DNA from: Gerris lacustris
Lineage: Eukaryota > Arthropoda > Insecta > Hemiptera > Gerridae
DNA length: 64,000 nucleotides
Assembly: GCA_951217055.1 (NCBI GenBank)
Contig: OX578277.1
Location: 60,136,173-60,200,172 of the forward strand
Direction: 5' to 3'
Each line of letters opens with the position of its first letter. Within the stretch, counting starts at the first letter, position 1. The notes under the pieces were generated by a model that did no database searches, was not told where the DNA came from, and worked only from the letters and a program-made list of their open reading frames with translations. The position numbers were made by a program, and so were the translations under genes. This document shows, one piece after another, positions 28,170 through 41,138 of this stretch.

Positions 28170-30485
28170 GTCCAGTCACCAGCCGTTTTCGCTCTTAATT
28201 TTGGGAATCAACATTGATTTTTTTTGAAAATTTGGATTTAGGTAGTACTTATAACCTTCTTTAAAATCTACCCTGCGCCGAAGCGGGCTTTTACCCTAGG
28301 GGTGAAAGCTACCCCTTCTAGGGGATGAAGGATTTTTTAATTAAAATAAACTAGGAGATCGATAGATTGACCAATTCTAAGCAACTTTTGTTCTATAAAG
28401 TTTTTTTTTTAAAGTTGATACTTTCCGAGTTATTAAGGATTGAAACTGTGCATTTTTCATTGAAACAACATTTTTTTAACAGTTTTTCACGAATAACTTA
28501 ATTTGTTTTCATTCTATCGAAAAAATTATGAAGTCCAAAAATGTAGCTAATAAAAAACTAAAGAGATTCTTTTTTAAAGATTTCTGTAAATCCAATACGA
28601 ACTGAGTTATTACTCGTTGAAGGACGGTTATCTTTCGAGAAACCTGAAATTGAAAACTTTCAACCTTAAATAACTAGAAAATGGTGAAGTTTTTAGGGAA
28701 AACTCTGCAGACCTTTTTTAAAGAACATAAAAAACTCTTTCCAATTAGCTCTAATAAAATTTTTTTCATAAGAATTGACTGAATTATAACAAAAATAAAG
28801 TCACTTCTTTTGTTTTGTTTTGAAAAATTTAAGAATTAGACCCTCGCCATTACCACCCTAATTAAAATTAATCGCAACCCACTTGCAATTAACTTCATTT
28901 AGGTGTTATTAATATGATCCAAGTGATTTGAGCGGTCTGAAATGCTTATTTTAGAAGAAATAATTGATTTAATTGAAAATTTCATTTTTGTAATTTTGAA
29001 AAAAAGAATCATCGTTCTTGAATAAACCAAAAACTATTCATGATATGAAAAAATGTTTCAAATGTTAATTGTAGGGCTTTTCTTATTGAAAATTTTGATA
29101 TATTTTTTATCTTTGTATAATAAAAATTGAATGAGATATGGTTGTTCAAAGATTGAATTCGAGCACTATTTGAAGCTGATACAAGCCCTTTGAACTCAAT
29201 TATTTACCAAAATAAGGGTCGAAATGACGTTAAAGCGCTTGAAATTCTCTACAAAGTTTATTTTTTTAAAAATTTAATAGCCTGACAAATAAGGGAATTG
29301 TCGTCGAAAAACCAACTGTACTTTTTTTTAAATTTTGGAGCATAGCGCCAAAATAGCGACAGAAAAATGTAGCATACGATGGAGCAACAGTTGGCACATG
29401 GTGAATGCATTTTAACGTTATTTTCTAATCTATGTGTGTTTAGATACAGGGTGGTCCAAAAGTGTATCCCCCCTTAGCTTTTCAACGATTTGAGGTAAAT
29501 TAATGAAACTTGAAGGATTCATACCATGTAAAGGGAAATTTGTTTTCATGAAATCGCGCACTAGGGGCAACCACCCATTTCGCCCCCAGGTGCTGAAGTC
29601 TACTATTTTTATACTTTTACCCCATTTGGAGGGCAAAATATTGGAGATGGAAAAAAAGGTTTAAAGTAAAATCGTATTACTTTTCACCGTAGAATTAAAA
29701 TATGATATCAAAAATATACACTCCAATTTGAAATTTTTAAGTTGGTTGGCCTAGCGGTAAAATGGTTGGTTATCCCTACTGTACTGCACGATTGCATGAA
29801 AACTTCTTCCCCTTACATCATACGAATCCGTTAAGTTTCATTAATTTAAACGATATAAGTGTTATCTTTTACTACTTTCGGAAGGGTTATTTTTCTATCT
29901 TTTCTCCCCTATTGGGGGCAAAATATTGGCCATAGAAAAAACATTTAAAAGTAAAATAGTATTATTTTTCACCGTAAAATACAAATATGCTATCAAAAAT
30001 ATACACTCCAATTTTGAAATTGGGTGGCCTGAGGGCAATGTGGGTGGTTGCCCCTAGTGCGCGATGGCATTAAGGGTTGAAGCGTCGTACAAATAAAAAT
30101 TTCATTCAAATAAAATACAATAATTTAAACTTAATATGACGAACTTTTAAATCATTTCAAATTATAATCCATATAACTAGATTTGAAAATTATCAGGGGA
30201 TGATTTACCCCCTGTAAATAATTTTGATTAATCATAAACTTGTTCGAGAATGTCAAGAGATCCATTTTAACTTTATTTAAACCAATTACATGCTAGAATC
30301 TACGATTTGTTTATTTCTTGCAATTAGGGGTAGTTTTCACCCCAAAAATATTAATAGCCCGGTTCGGCACAGGGTAGATTTTGAAGTAGAGGGTAAGTAG
30401 AGCTCAAAATCCAAAATTTTACGAAAATCGGTGTTGATTCCCAAAATTTTGAGGTTTTGCATTTTTTTACCGCTGGTGACTGGAC
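28170..30485. mobile_element. 2.3-kb TIR element with GTCCAGTCACCAGC ends
   Basis: GTCCAGTCACCAGC at 28170 and its complement ending at 30485 begin inverted repeats of about 170 bp. They include TTTTGGGAATCAACA, AAAATCTACCCTG and TAGGGGTGAAAGCTACCCC with their partners at 30310-30450. The interior has no transposase-like ORF. The MITE-derived block at 29447-30072 appears to be a later insertion. Confidence 0.7.
29447..30072. mobile_element. CAGGGTGGTCC MITE, tandemly extended or partial copies
   Basis: Starts CAGGGTGGTCCAAAAGTG preceded by GATA. It contains two rounds of the family body: AATATTGG(A/C)GAT/CAT...AAAAA...TTTTTCACCGTA, then TACACTCCAATTT...GGTGGTTGCCCCTAGTG. No matching CCACCCTG right end is seen, so the array is truncated or rearranged. 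Confidence 0.65.
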
Positions 30486-30851
30486 TAATAATTGAAAAAA
30501 CCCAGCTTGTCTTATAATAACTAAATGTAGAGTACAAAAAGGAAAGGACTTGACGGTAATATTATCGACTCGTTTATAATATGGGCGGCCGTTAATTTGA
30601 TATTATTATGTTTAAATGTTTAAATAGATATATTTCAGAAAACTGTAGCATAGATTTTTGTACCAAAATTTTCTTTTTCTTTGTGTTGTTATATAATTTG
30701 GTGTACCCGTTCATCAATTTAATTTAAAGATTGGAGAGGACCAGTAACAGGATGACAAAGGATTTATTATATTTCATTCGATAAAATAAATAATTGTTCT
30801 AAAAAGGTTAATTTTCTATGAATTTAATTTTTACATGGTAATTTAACGAAC

Positions 30852-30973
30852 GAATAACTAAAGAAATTGAAAGAACAATAATTGTTCTTTCAATTTCTAG
30901 TTATTCGGTATTTAGTTAATTTATATATTCTAAGATTAATTATTTATCTTAGAATATATAAATTAACTAAATA
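30852..30973. repeat. two adjacent near-perfect palindromes
   Basis: 30852-30906 folds on itself (GAATAACTA...TAGTTATTC around AACAATAATTGTT). 30909-30973 folds independently (TATTTAGTTAATTTATATAT and its complement around ATTAATTATTTAT). Only two bases separate them. Confidence 0.8.
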
Positions 30974-30997
30974 TAATTTCAATAAACTAAGCATTGT

Positions 30998-31085
30998 AAT
31001 TTAAATCAAATTATAATTATTATTAACAACGGCAGACAGACAGAGAAAAATTAAATTAAAATTTAAACTTTCCGTAGTATGAATT
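30998..31085 (+). repeat. SINE-family flank without tRNA core
   Basis: Carries the AATCAAATTATAATTATTA...GGCAGACAGACAGAGAAAAA sequence that flanks the tRNA-derived elements at 30-182 and 60597-60790. It ends with TTTAAACTTTCCGTAGTATG, which is inverted at 60586-60606. The tRNA-like part is missing. Confidence 0.55.
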
Positions 31086-33628
31086 CTACCAAAAACTTAA
31101 AAATTGAATGTCTAAGCATTTTATAGGTATTATTTCACAATATAAAAGGTTATACCTTATGTTTTTATATACTTCCCGTTGCCATTTTTAGCATTAATAT
31201 TTGGTATAAACTTTAGTATTTACGTAACAACATTTTTATATTACATTCAGTAATGTCCAATAATTGCGTTTAACTTTTTAAAAAATACAAAAAAATAATA
31301 ATAATATAACTTAATGTAAGAATGCATACATAGAAGTAAATTCTTATATTATAATAGGTAACTTATTATGTCTTCTGTCACTGGACAGTTTCTCATGTCA
31401 AGATGTCATGTATAGCTGATAATATTATTATTATTATAACAATTTAAAAATCATAGTTGTAATATACAAATAAAATGTTTAAAAAAAAATGTTCCTTCAT
31501 TGTCTGGTCAGATCGAATAATAAGTTAATCATGATATTTTTAAGCCCGCGAATTTGGAATGTACTCAGTACTCAGTTTTTTGGTAATTTTTCAACTATTG
31601 CACACAGGTATCATTTGTAGCTATACAAATTTGGATTTGAGCTTGTTTTTGCTTTCTACCTTTACCTTAAATGGTCAATTAAAATTCGTAATCCATTATT
31701 CAAGTAAGTTATACTGAATCTATGTAGGTGTGTTAAGGATTGTTCGACTACATAACACGAAACAATCAGTTGCGACTTACTTTTATTATGTGGTAAAAGG
31801 GAAAACGAATTTTATTTTGGCTGATATTTAGAAAAAAACTAACTTAAGACTAGTCAGAACTAAATGCATTTTTTTTTTTTGTTTTTAGTCAATATTTGAT
31901 TTTTTTTTTTTTTTTTTTTTTAAGAGTAAACGAGTAAACCTTTGTTCAATAGCATTTAGATACTTGCTGAAAGATCTGATGAGTTAATCCAAACGATATT
32001 CAGTATAAATGAGATGCATGCGTGAGTGAAGATACAAACAGAATAATAAAGCTCTGAACCATCAAGGTTACTAAGTATTGAAGTACCTATTAAAAGGTGA
32101 CCTCATGTCAAGGATAAAAAATTGAAGGAGCTTGGTCTATAATCTTTCTCAACATTCTCGCGAATAAAGATAATATTAAATACACAATATTATTCTACAC
32201 AATATTAAATACATAATATTAAATATTAAATACACATTATTAAAATAGATATTGTAACTATATGATAATGTAGAGAAAAAAATGTAACAAAACTATTGGG
32301 AGTGGAAAAACAAGAGTAGTGATCCAAAGGCAGACAAATATTGGACTAAAATAAGTATATATTGTCGAAACAATTTTTTTTCATTAATGATGGATGACCA
32401 ATCAATGTGTTGACCCTTAATTATCAAATAATATTTCACTACTGGAAAATAACATAAGTGAGGTTTATTTTAAAACTCAGGTGGTTTGTAAAAAGCAGTT
32501 TTCCTTTAATGTTATCATATAAAATACTGTATTTGTTTAACTTTTATCATACAATAAAAAAATCTTGGCAATAATGATAAATATTACTTTTATATTTAGA
32601 ATAGTAAGCACATCATTCGTTCATTTTCTCTTTATATATTGTTATATTAGATATTAACAATTTTAATCATAATAATAGCAATAAAAATATCCAGTGCCCA
32701 ATTTATATCATAAAAATAGTACAAAATAGTAGTACAGTACTAATGTTTGTTTTTATTCTATGGTTCTGTTTCTTTGCAAATTATACACACAAAAGATAAG
32801 ATAGAACCATAAATTTGGGTTTTTTCAGATGTAATAAATACATATATTTAGTTATGTTTTTAGTATAATGTGATTTTCTTTTTAAATAACTCCTGATTTA
32901 ACGACATAAACGAACAATTTTAATATGTTACACATTTAGTACACGTAAACTCACAACTCACAGTGAGTTTAGTCAATCGTTACACTAGTACGATTGAAGT
33001 AGTTGAACGTTGAACAGTACAGACAGTTTATTAGACGAATGGCTCACACTATATTTGTTCCACATAAGTGTATATTCAACGCCAAAAACTCTCATTGCAG
33101 TGCTTAAGTCGGGACAATTTAGCACAATTTATTACTGACATCCAACCGGATATAAATTATGAATGTTTTATACTAATACACAACGTAAACATTTGCCCGT
33201 GTTATATTTAAAATGGTAACTGGTTTATGAAGTTAAAAACTATTGGAAATAGAAATAACTTTTATACGTTTCTACTAATATAAACTAGTTTTTAATTATT
33301 AAAATATCATTTCTTAACTTAAATATTGTCAGTCCAAAAATGTGTAACCCCAGGAAGTTCCGCCTTCGAGTAAATCCGCCACTGCACCTAAGACAAGGTG
33401 CAGTGCCCTTCAGCCTGAACGGCTAAACCAAACCACTTAAATTGGGATGGAACATCGCCATAGGTCTAATAATCCCTATAATTTGTCATCAGTTCACTAG
33501 GGAAGACAAACTAATTATCTCCAAAGTTTATATGGATTAACTTTTTCACTTTCAATAAAATTATTTATGTTCAATCTTCAAATATTATTTATATTGTAAA
33601 AAGTAAAACTGCTAAAAATAGACTGCCG
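31086..33628. other. 2.5 kb AT-rich DNA without a recognised gene
   Basis: Nothing codable or bounded was recognised. A small hairpin CTGCACCT/AGGTGCAG lies at 33383-33404. Confidence 0.45.
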
Positions 33629-33781
33629 CAGAGCCGGAACAAACCGTGTGCATGGGGTCAGCCGCACACGGGACTCGGGGTAAGGGGGGCCTCACAATAA
33701 AAAATGAAATAAAAAAAAAAGAATAATTTTATTAAAAATGTAAAGTTAGTTTATATTTTATTAATTATAATTAAGTGGTAA
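33629..33781. mobile_element. second copy of the hAT-2 family, left end
   Basis: CAGAGCCGGAAC, then CGTGTGCATGGGGTCAGCCG, match 7463-7560 closely. The copy is interrupted at 33781 by the TIR element 33782-35319 and again at 35469-38319 by hAT-3. Copy-like DNA resumes between them (35320-35460) and after 38327. I could not find its right terminus. Confidence 0.7.
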
Positions 33782-35319
33782 CCCAGATAGCACAGATATG
33801 TGGTAAATGTTTGGAAAAGAAATGGCCCATATATAAGTTTTTGATTTGGCTTAAGTTTGGAAGTGTGACGAGGTTCCACATTGGCGTCGAACATGTTGCC
33901 GGAAAATAACCAAATTCAATTTAATGTGGTCCAAATTAACACCTAACAAGTACCCAAACATTTACCACATTAATTTTTATTTGGCACCATATTGGAACCA
34001 GACATTTACCACATTTATTATGTAGGTCCACATCAGGACCAAACAAAGAACGAATATTTACCACATAACTTTAATATGGCCCTGATAGAATCCACCAATT
34101 ATTCCATTATTCGGCTGATAAAAGAAGACATAATCAAGCCCACAAGTAAAATCTTCGTAAATAAATATATGGACCAAATATTAGCCATAATTTGTTTGCC
34201 ATTTTAGCGCCAGACATGACATCGCACTTTAGCCAAATTATTTTTTATATGGCCCTGATAACATCCATAAATTATTACAATTAATGGTTGATATTTGGTG
34301 ACTGTAATATGTACCAAACAAAATCCAATTATTGTAATATATGGGCCACATAACATCCATAAACGCATAACCATTATGGCGCCAAAAATGCATTCAAACT
34401 TTAGCCTAAATATTTTTTATATGGCCCTGATAATATCCATAAATTATCACAATCATTGGGTGATATTTAAGGACTGTAATATGTACCAAACAATATCCAA
34501 TTATTGTAATATATGGGCCACATAACATCCATAAACGCATAACCATTATGGCGCCAAAAATGCATTCAAACTTTAGCCTAAATATTTTTTATATGGCCCT
34601 GATAATATCCATAAATTATCACAATCATTGGGTGATATTTGGTGACTGTAATATGTACCAAACAAAATCCAATTATTGTAATATATGGGCCACATAATAT
34701 CCATAAACGCATAACCATTATGGCGCCAAAAATGCATTCAAACTTTAGCCTAAATATTTTTTATATGGCCCTGATAATATCCATAAATTATCACAATCAT
34801 TGGGTGATATTTGGTGACTGTAATATGTACCAAACAAAATCCAATTATTGTAATATATGGGCCACATAACATCCATAAACGCATAACCATTATGGCGCCA
34901 AAAATGCATTCAAACTTTAGCCTAAATATTTTTTATATGGCCCTGATAATATCCATAAATTATCACAATCATTGGGTGATATTTGGTGACTGTAATATGT
35001 ACCAAACAAAATCCAATTATTGTAATATATGGGCCACATAAGATCCATAAACGCATAACCATTATGGCGCCAAAAATGCATTCAAACTTTAGCCTAAATA
35101 TTTTTTATATGGCCCTGATAATATCCATAAATTATTACAATTAATGGTTGATATTTGGTGACTGTAATATGTACCAAACAAAATCCAATTATTGTAATAT
35201 ATGGGCCACATAACATCCATAAACGCATAACCATTATGGCGCCAAAAATGCATTCAAACTTTAGCCTAAATATTTTTTATATGGCCCTGATAATATCCAT
35301 AAATGCTGTGCTATCTGGG
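33782..35319. mobile_element. TIR element (CCCAGATAGCACAG) filled with a 172-bp tandem array
   Basis: CCCAGATAGCACAG at 33782-33795 and GCTGTGCTATCTGGG at 35305-35319 are exact inverted ends. The flanks TGGTAA and AAGTATATTC rejoin to a site matching 7669-7690 in the sister hAT-2 copy, where the element is absent. That supports a target duplication of about 2 bp. The interior has no transposase. The mobilising superfamily is not identified. Confidence 0.8.
34205..35304 (+). repeat. 172-bp tandem repeat, about 6.3 units
   Basis: Landmarks such as GTGACTGTAATATGTACC recur at 172-base steps (34295, 34467, 34639, 34811, 34983, 35155). Units differ by only a few bases (GGTGA/AGGA, AACATCC/AATATCC/AGATCC). 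The repeated 76-residue ORFs come from the period and low stop density, and their start and stop move with each point change. I do not call them genes. Confidence 0.9.
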
Positions 35320-35649
35320 AAGTATATTCTTATCCACATAATAATAATAATAATCGAAAAATTTTATTTAAAAAAGTGGTTCAGAATTGCAAAAAATGTA
35401 AAAATATTAAATATTAATTTATTTTATGAAAAAAAAAAAAAATTATTTGTTTCTAGTTTACTATGTTACAGTAGCGTACACAGAAAATTTTTTCGGGGGG
35501 GGCCCAACCTAATTGAACTTATATGCGGGTTTAGCATACCCCATAATTTATTATAGTTGTAATTTTTTCCCCCCTTTTCAACACTCTAATTTCAATTTCT
35601 AACCTCATATTTAATTAAATTAAAATTCTATGAGGTAACACCTCACTCT

Positions 35650-36560
35650 GTGATGTGATCGTTCTAAAGAACGATTATGTCTCCGATTCCAATAATTCCA
35701 AGACAGAAATCTGTTCCAGTTATCAGACATTTTTGATCCCGTTTCTGGCTGTTAGTCTGTCTCTCGCTCAATCATTGCGAACAATTCTTAAAAACTACTC
35801 TTTCGATTTTAATGAAATTCGGATGGCAGTTAATTAACATATAAAAAGTCCATTGTTGGACCTATATAAGGTCCAATCTTCTGGTCCCATTTCCCTCTAC
35901 CACATTTCTCCACCTGCCACCATTTCTCTTCCACATGTGCAACACACATTACATTTATTTACACCTTATCTTCAAAAATATTCATCTGATTTTATAAAAC
36001 TTATCTGATAGAAGCTCACAGATTAATTTTAACTGTCTGCGCTGTTTAAATTTTGGTAAATTGATACTTTAAATCATGTAAAAATCAAACCAATTTTGAC
36101 TAATTTAAAAAAGGAGGAAAAATTGAGTAAATTTAACATGAATAAAGTATCAATATAGCAATATTTTAAGAGCGCAGACGGTTAAATTATTCTTGGGTTA
36201 TCTGCGGGCTACTTTAAACAAACCATTAAAATTTCATAAAAATCAAATGAGTACTTTTGAAGATATAGGTGTAAATAAATGTATGTCTGTGCGAATGTGG
36301 AAGAGAATTAAATAGGTGCAGAAGATTGAAACTTATACGTGATCAGCAATGTTATAACGTGGCTAATTATGACCTACCATCAAAATTTCAATAAAATTGG
36401 ACGAATAGCTTTTAAGATATGTTGGTTCGCAAAAATTGAAGGACGGACACGGGACCCAAACTGTACCCTGATGTTGAACAGATTTCTGTCTTGGAATTTT
36501 TGAAATCGGAGACATAAAAATTGTTCGTTCTTCAGAACTGTCATATATCTTCCGTTTTCT
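35650..36560. repeat. foldback of about 900 bp inside hAT-3
   Basis: 35670-35720 (TCTCCGATTCCAA, CCAAGACAGAAATCTGTTC) pairs with 36478-36520, and 35795-35830 pairs with 36365-36415. 35930-36000 (TTCTCTTCCACATGTGC, TTATTTACACCTTATCTTC) pairs with 36245-36312. ORFs on both strands here are mirror artefacts. Confidence 0.7.
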
Positions 36561-37029
36561 TTGGTAAGCTCGGAAGCAAAACGTGATCCATACTGCAAAG
36601 GCAAACGTGGATTTGGAGCACATACGAATTTCAAATTTTTATCTAGAAGAGAATTCTTCTCTAAGAAAATTAAATACCTATTGCAAAACAAAAGAATCAT
36701 TCGCTCATTCGCTGGGTAATTACAGGGGACATTTAACATCAAATGTTTTCTGAACGCTTTTTGAGTTTTTAGATTTAAATTTACTATTACTATGTAATAT
36801 GAATCAGTTTTTTCACAAAATGATAAACCGATTTATTTATATTGCCTTTGTTTTCCCACTACATGTCGACGAACACTAGTCCGACCTGAGTCAGCAAGAG
36901 GGGAATGCCGCATAGACAAGAGGACCCACGTAGCGTTCTACACACAATCCTGGTCCAAAACAAAAATTTGCTACTGAAATCCACAACCATCATTTTCCCG
37001 TTTAAGCCAGTCTAGTGTGCATATTTTTA

Positions 37030-38115
37030 TTCAATTAATTTTATTCCATCGGCAAAAGTTCGAGTTAATCGGGCCTCATTTAATTTAATGTGCTTAACAC
37101 CTAGGCCGAGCCGGCAATCGGGTCTATTATTGAACGCATCCCAATTTATTTTTATGCATAATTTCCATCGACAAAATTGGGCCTACTAGCAATCAGGCCG
37201 ATTCATTGTACTCATCCTAATCAATTCAATGCACTTAATTCTATAGCAAAATATCCGGGCCTAGCTGTCAATCGGAGCAGTCTATTTTTACGAATCCAAA
37301 TTCAATCCATTGCATTAGGATTCGTAATGAATTGAAGCTGTCCTATAATGCAACCTATGCTATTGAACTGGACTAAAACCACAAAAAAATCATTGAATTC
37401 AATTGGCGAAAAATCGGGCCCAGCCGAAATCGGGTCGATCAAGTTTAATGTTTTTAGTTCCACTGGCAAAAATCAAGGCCTAGTCGGCAAATGAGCCGAT
37501 TTATTTCATGCATCCTAATTTAATTCAATGAATCTAATTCCATCAGCAAAAATCTCGGTCCAGCCAAAATCGGGCCGCTATAGTGTTTAATAGTTTTAGT
37601 TTCATCGACAAATATCTGGGCCCAGCCGACAGTCGGGCCGGTATAATGTTTAATAAATTCAATTCCATCGGCAAAATCCGGGCCCAGCCGACAGTCGGGC
37701 CGCTATAGTGTTTAATAGTTTTAGTTTCATCGACAAAAATCCGGGCCCAGCCGACAGTCGGGCCGGTATAGTGTTTAATAAATTTAATTCCATCGGCAAA
37801 ATCCGGGCCCAGCCGGCAGTCGGGCCGGTATAGTGTTTAATAAATTTAATTCCATCGGCAAAATCCGGGCCCAGCCGACAGTCCGGGCCGGTATAGTGTT
37901 TAATAAATTTAATTCCATCGGCAAAATCCAGGCTCAGTCGACAGTCGGGCCGGTATAGTGTTTAATAAATTCAATTCCATCGGCAAAATCCGGGCCCAGC
38001 CGACAGTCGGGCCGGTATAGTGTTTAATAAATTCAATTCCATCGGCAAAATCCGGGCCCAGCCGACAATCGGGCCGGTAGTGTTGAATGAATTTGATTCT
38101 ATCGGCAAATCCGGG
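37030..38115. repeat. 62-bp GC-rich minisatellite
   Basis: Units with AATTCCATCGGCAAAATCC, then GGGCCCAGCCGACAGTCGGG, recur at 60-63 base steps from about 37600 to 38115. Earlier, more diverged units go back to about 37030. Each unit contains its own small inverted repeat (CCCGGCT-like around GCCGACAGTCGGGC). Base composition is far richer in GC than the surroundings. Confidence 0.9.
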
Positions 38116-38327
38116 CCCAGCTTATTTGGGGTGATTAAGTGTATACACACCATAAGATAATACTTAATTAATTCCTTTTATTGGAAAATATTTACAGCCA
38201 ATTCGAATACATCTGTCATTACTGTGTTTTTTTGGTTTTAAGTGTATGGCGGGTCTTAGGTATGTAATCATTTCGGGGGGGGGCAGGGCCCCTTGGGCCC
38301 CCCCCTGTGTACGCCACTGCTATGTTA

Positions 38328-38854
38328 GTTTATTTTTTACTTCAAATTCGTATTCAGCGACCCCAAAAACCCTTATTCCTTGTTTGCAATCCAAAATAAA
38401 AAATAATGCATAAAAGATATTCAAACTCAAAAGACGGTCTTTTTCGTTCAAAATGTGGCTTATGTTATAGCTTCATTGACTCCACTAGTATGTATGTTAC
38501 TAGTATAAAAAGAAACTGTGATAGGTATGCATTGTTAATACGTATTAATATGAAGCACATAACCTGCAGTACCTTTTAATGTATGTTAAAACATTAAATA
38601 TTTATCATATGATTAAAATAATTATGAAAATCATACGAAAAACAAATTTTTCCCCCATTTTTCACTATTTTGCTATGTATGTATATCTATAAATATTTTA
38701 TCTCTTTACTTATTGACTTACTTTTGAGTTATATTAGTTAATAAAAGTGTATTATTTATGTAAATAATAAAAAACACGGATAATATTGTATTATAAACGT
38801 GATATTTTGAAATTTTCTAGAAAAAATCGCTATTTTATTGATTTTTTATATACC
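38328..38854. other. AT-rich DNA, continuation of the interrupted hAT-2-like copy or host DNA
   Basis: Continues the TAGTTTATTTTT sequence broken by hAT-3. No gene was recognised. Confidence 0.4.
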
Positions 38855-39008
38855 AATTTTCAAATAAAAAGCGGCACCATTTAAAATTTTCCGATTGACC
38901 AGCAACTTTTCAAAAATCATTTTTTCATGTATTCGCACAAAGTTAGGGGTTGGGATCACAAAATTGCAATACTTTTTTTCACCCCTATGATGAAGGCCCC
39001 TACGTACA
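38855..39008. repeat. diverged terminal-repeat relic related to element K
   Basis: CATGTATTCGCACAAAGTTAGGGGTTGGGATC, then a T run, CACCCCTA and GGCCCC (read in parts), follow the same order as the K terminus at 17130-17205. It lies alone, without a second end nearby. Confidence 0.6.
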
Positions 39009-40285
39009 TATGTACATCTTGCTTCTCGAAATGGCAATTTTTTTTATACATTATTATGACCGAAGAAACCCTTTTAGTAACTTGCTGGCAAGTACATGAC
39101 GGAATTTTTTTGTGTAGAATTTATTAAGTGTCACTTTTTTGTTATTATAGTGTATGAAAATTTATTACCTACTATTTAATATTTATCTAACCGCTAATCT
39201 AAGCAGACGACCATCGGCCCTAGCTTTATTATGCTTTGATGTTAATGTTATTTTTGTGTAATCATTAAGAAAATAAAGTATTAATTTTAGTAATGAAGTC
39301 ATAAAGCCCTAAGAAACCTGTCAAATGACATCGAATCAAATTCTAAGTTTGTTTTCACTGTTAATTCCTTTGTAAATTGCAACAACCTCATTCACTAGAT
39401 TCAGTGATTTTGCTAATCAACTAAATAATTATAATTATAATATAAATAAATAATAAAACAGTTTTTGGACACTTCGTGGGAGTTAGAGCCTGACATTTAT
39501 TCTTTACGTCATAGATATAATATACAATTTTTTTATATCTGCATCAAATTAATGTGTATATACCCATGTGGATTGCCTCTAATCAGTGCTGACTCCGTTC
39601 CGTAATAGTCACATACTACCTCCCCAGGGGGGGCGTAGTATGTGTAATAGTATTATCAATTATTTAATTCTCGTGACTTCTACATTTGACCTGTCTTCAA
39701 ATGAAGGCGCCAGTCCAAAGACATTATAAAAATATTTAACTCAAATGTAATGTATAATAAATGAATGTATATAAATGAAAAACATGCATTTCGATAACCT
39801 TTGGCCTGACAATAGAATATCATCAATTGTAACTATAAAAAAAATAAACAATCTAGATTAGCAACGACCAAAGAATTAATTAGCAATTATAATTTATGTA
39901 ATGCAGACCAGGTATTAATATTTTAATGATAACATTAATATTTCGTGTTGTTTTTCATAAATTCTAGTGTACGAGGTCCGAGAATTAAAGAAGGTTGGAG
40001 GAAACTGTTTTACCTTTCACATCACGTAAGAGGAAGAAGAAATATTGTTTAGGCGAACTGCTCACTTGATGAGGAAAACCCATAACACTAAGCAATAGAT
40101 CAGTTGTCATGCCTGATAAAGCCATTACGCCAGAAGATACATTTGAAGAAATGAATACAAATGGTACTAATAAAAAGGGGAAAATCTCTCAAGTGAAGTC
40201 TTTAAAACAGACAGACAAGAAGATATATATAAGGAAATATTTTCCTTATGTTAAGGCGAGTTCCATTTTATAATGTGAGGGCAAA
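39009..40285. other. no recognised gene
   Basis: AT-rich sequence. No exon, RNA or bounded repeat could be supported up to the hAT-4 duplication at 40278-40285. Confidence 0.45.
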
Positions 40286-41082
40286 CAGTGGCGTAGAAAC
40301 GTAGAAACGGGGGGGATATACCCCCCCCCCCCCTTGAGATGAAGAAAATATATATATATATTATGTGTATATTATAAATTATAATAAATAGATGGAACCA
40401 AGTCACAACTTTGAAGAATAAAAATAATTCTCTTATCATAAATATGATCGACGATAATCTTATTATATGCACATATAATCTATCTATAAAAATTGAATAT
40501 CTTATTATACATACATAGAGGGCTCGATTTGAGGCGGAACGGCGTTCCGGGACCTCTCTCTCTGATAAATAAAAAATAAAATTATCGGCACTAAGATTTT
40601 TTTTTAAAAAAATTATGTCAGTGTGAGTGGCTACAAATTTGATTAAGGACATAATGTATTAAACAGGCAATTTGTTTTTCGAAATACAAAAAATTATCTC
40701 TTTTGTTGAGATTATATACTACTAAATTATGATAACCTGAAACAACAAAGGTTTTTTTAATGGCAGGGAATCAATGAGACAGGGAATGTTTTGTTGATTT
40801 AATTATTCGTATAAACCTAAGTACCTATTTATTTATTGAGAGTATTATAACAACACGTGACATACAAATCAAGAAATTATTTATAAAAAATCCTACTTAA
40901 AATTATTGCTGATTGCAGTGTGGGTTTATGTCTAATACTGCTTAAAATGCTGTTTTTGAACGTTTTTTTTCCAAACTTCTTCCCGGAGGAGGAGCCCCTT
41001 CTATACAGGGGTGAGGGGGGGGGGGGGGGTAGAGAGGGTAGGTTGTAGTTCCGGCAGTTTCTAGAAATCGAGCACTGTATAC

Positions 41083-41138
<56 letters not shown>

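Larger units (their letters stand above)
35469..38319. mobile_element. non-autonomous hAT-type element (hAT-3) with perfect 8-bp duplication
   Basis: Ends are CAGTAGCGTACACAG and, as reverse complement, CAGTGGCGTACACAG, each followed by a G/C run. CTATGTTA is duplicated exactly at 35461-35468 and 38320-38327. The interior consists of a foldback (about 35650-36560) and a GC-rich 62-bp minisatellite (37030-38115). No transposase is present. Confidence 0.85.

Noticed and set aside
34295..35556. Family of near-identical 76-residue ORFs
   Set aside because: They recur exactly at the 172-bp tandem period, with ends set by point differences. There is no coding signal.
36363..36742. Overlapping minus-strand ORFs of 86 and 120 residues
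   Set aside because: They lie in one arm of a foldback inside hAT-3. No domain, and mirrored sequence occurs in the other arm.
34205..38115. CRISPR-like regular repeats
   Set aside because: Both arrays are direct tandem repeats without unique spacers, and the window is eukaryotic.
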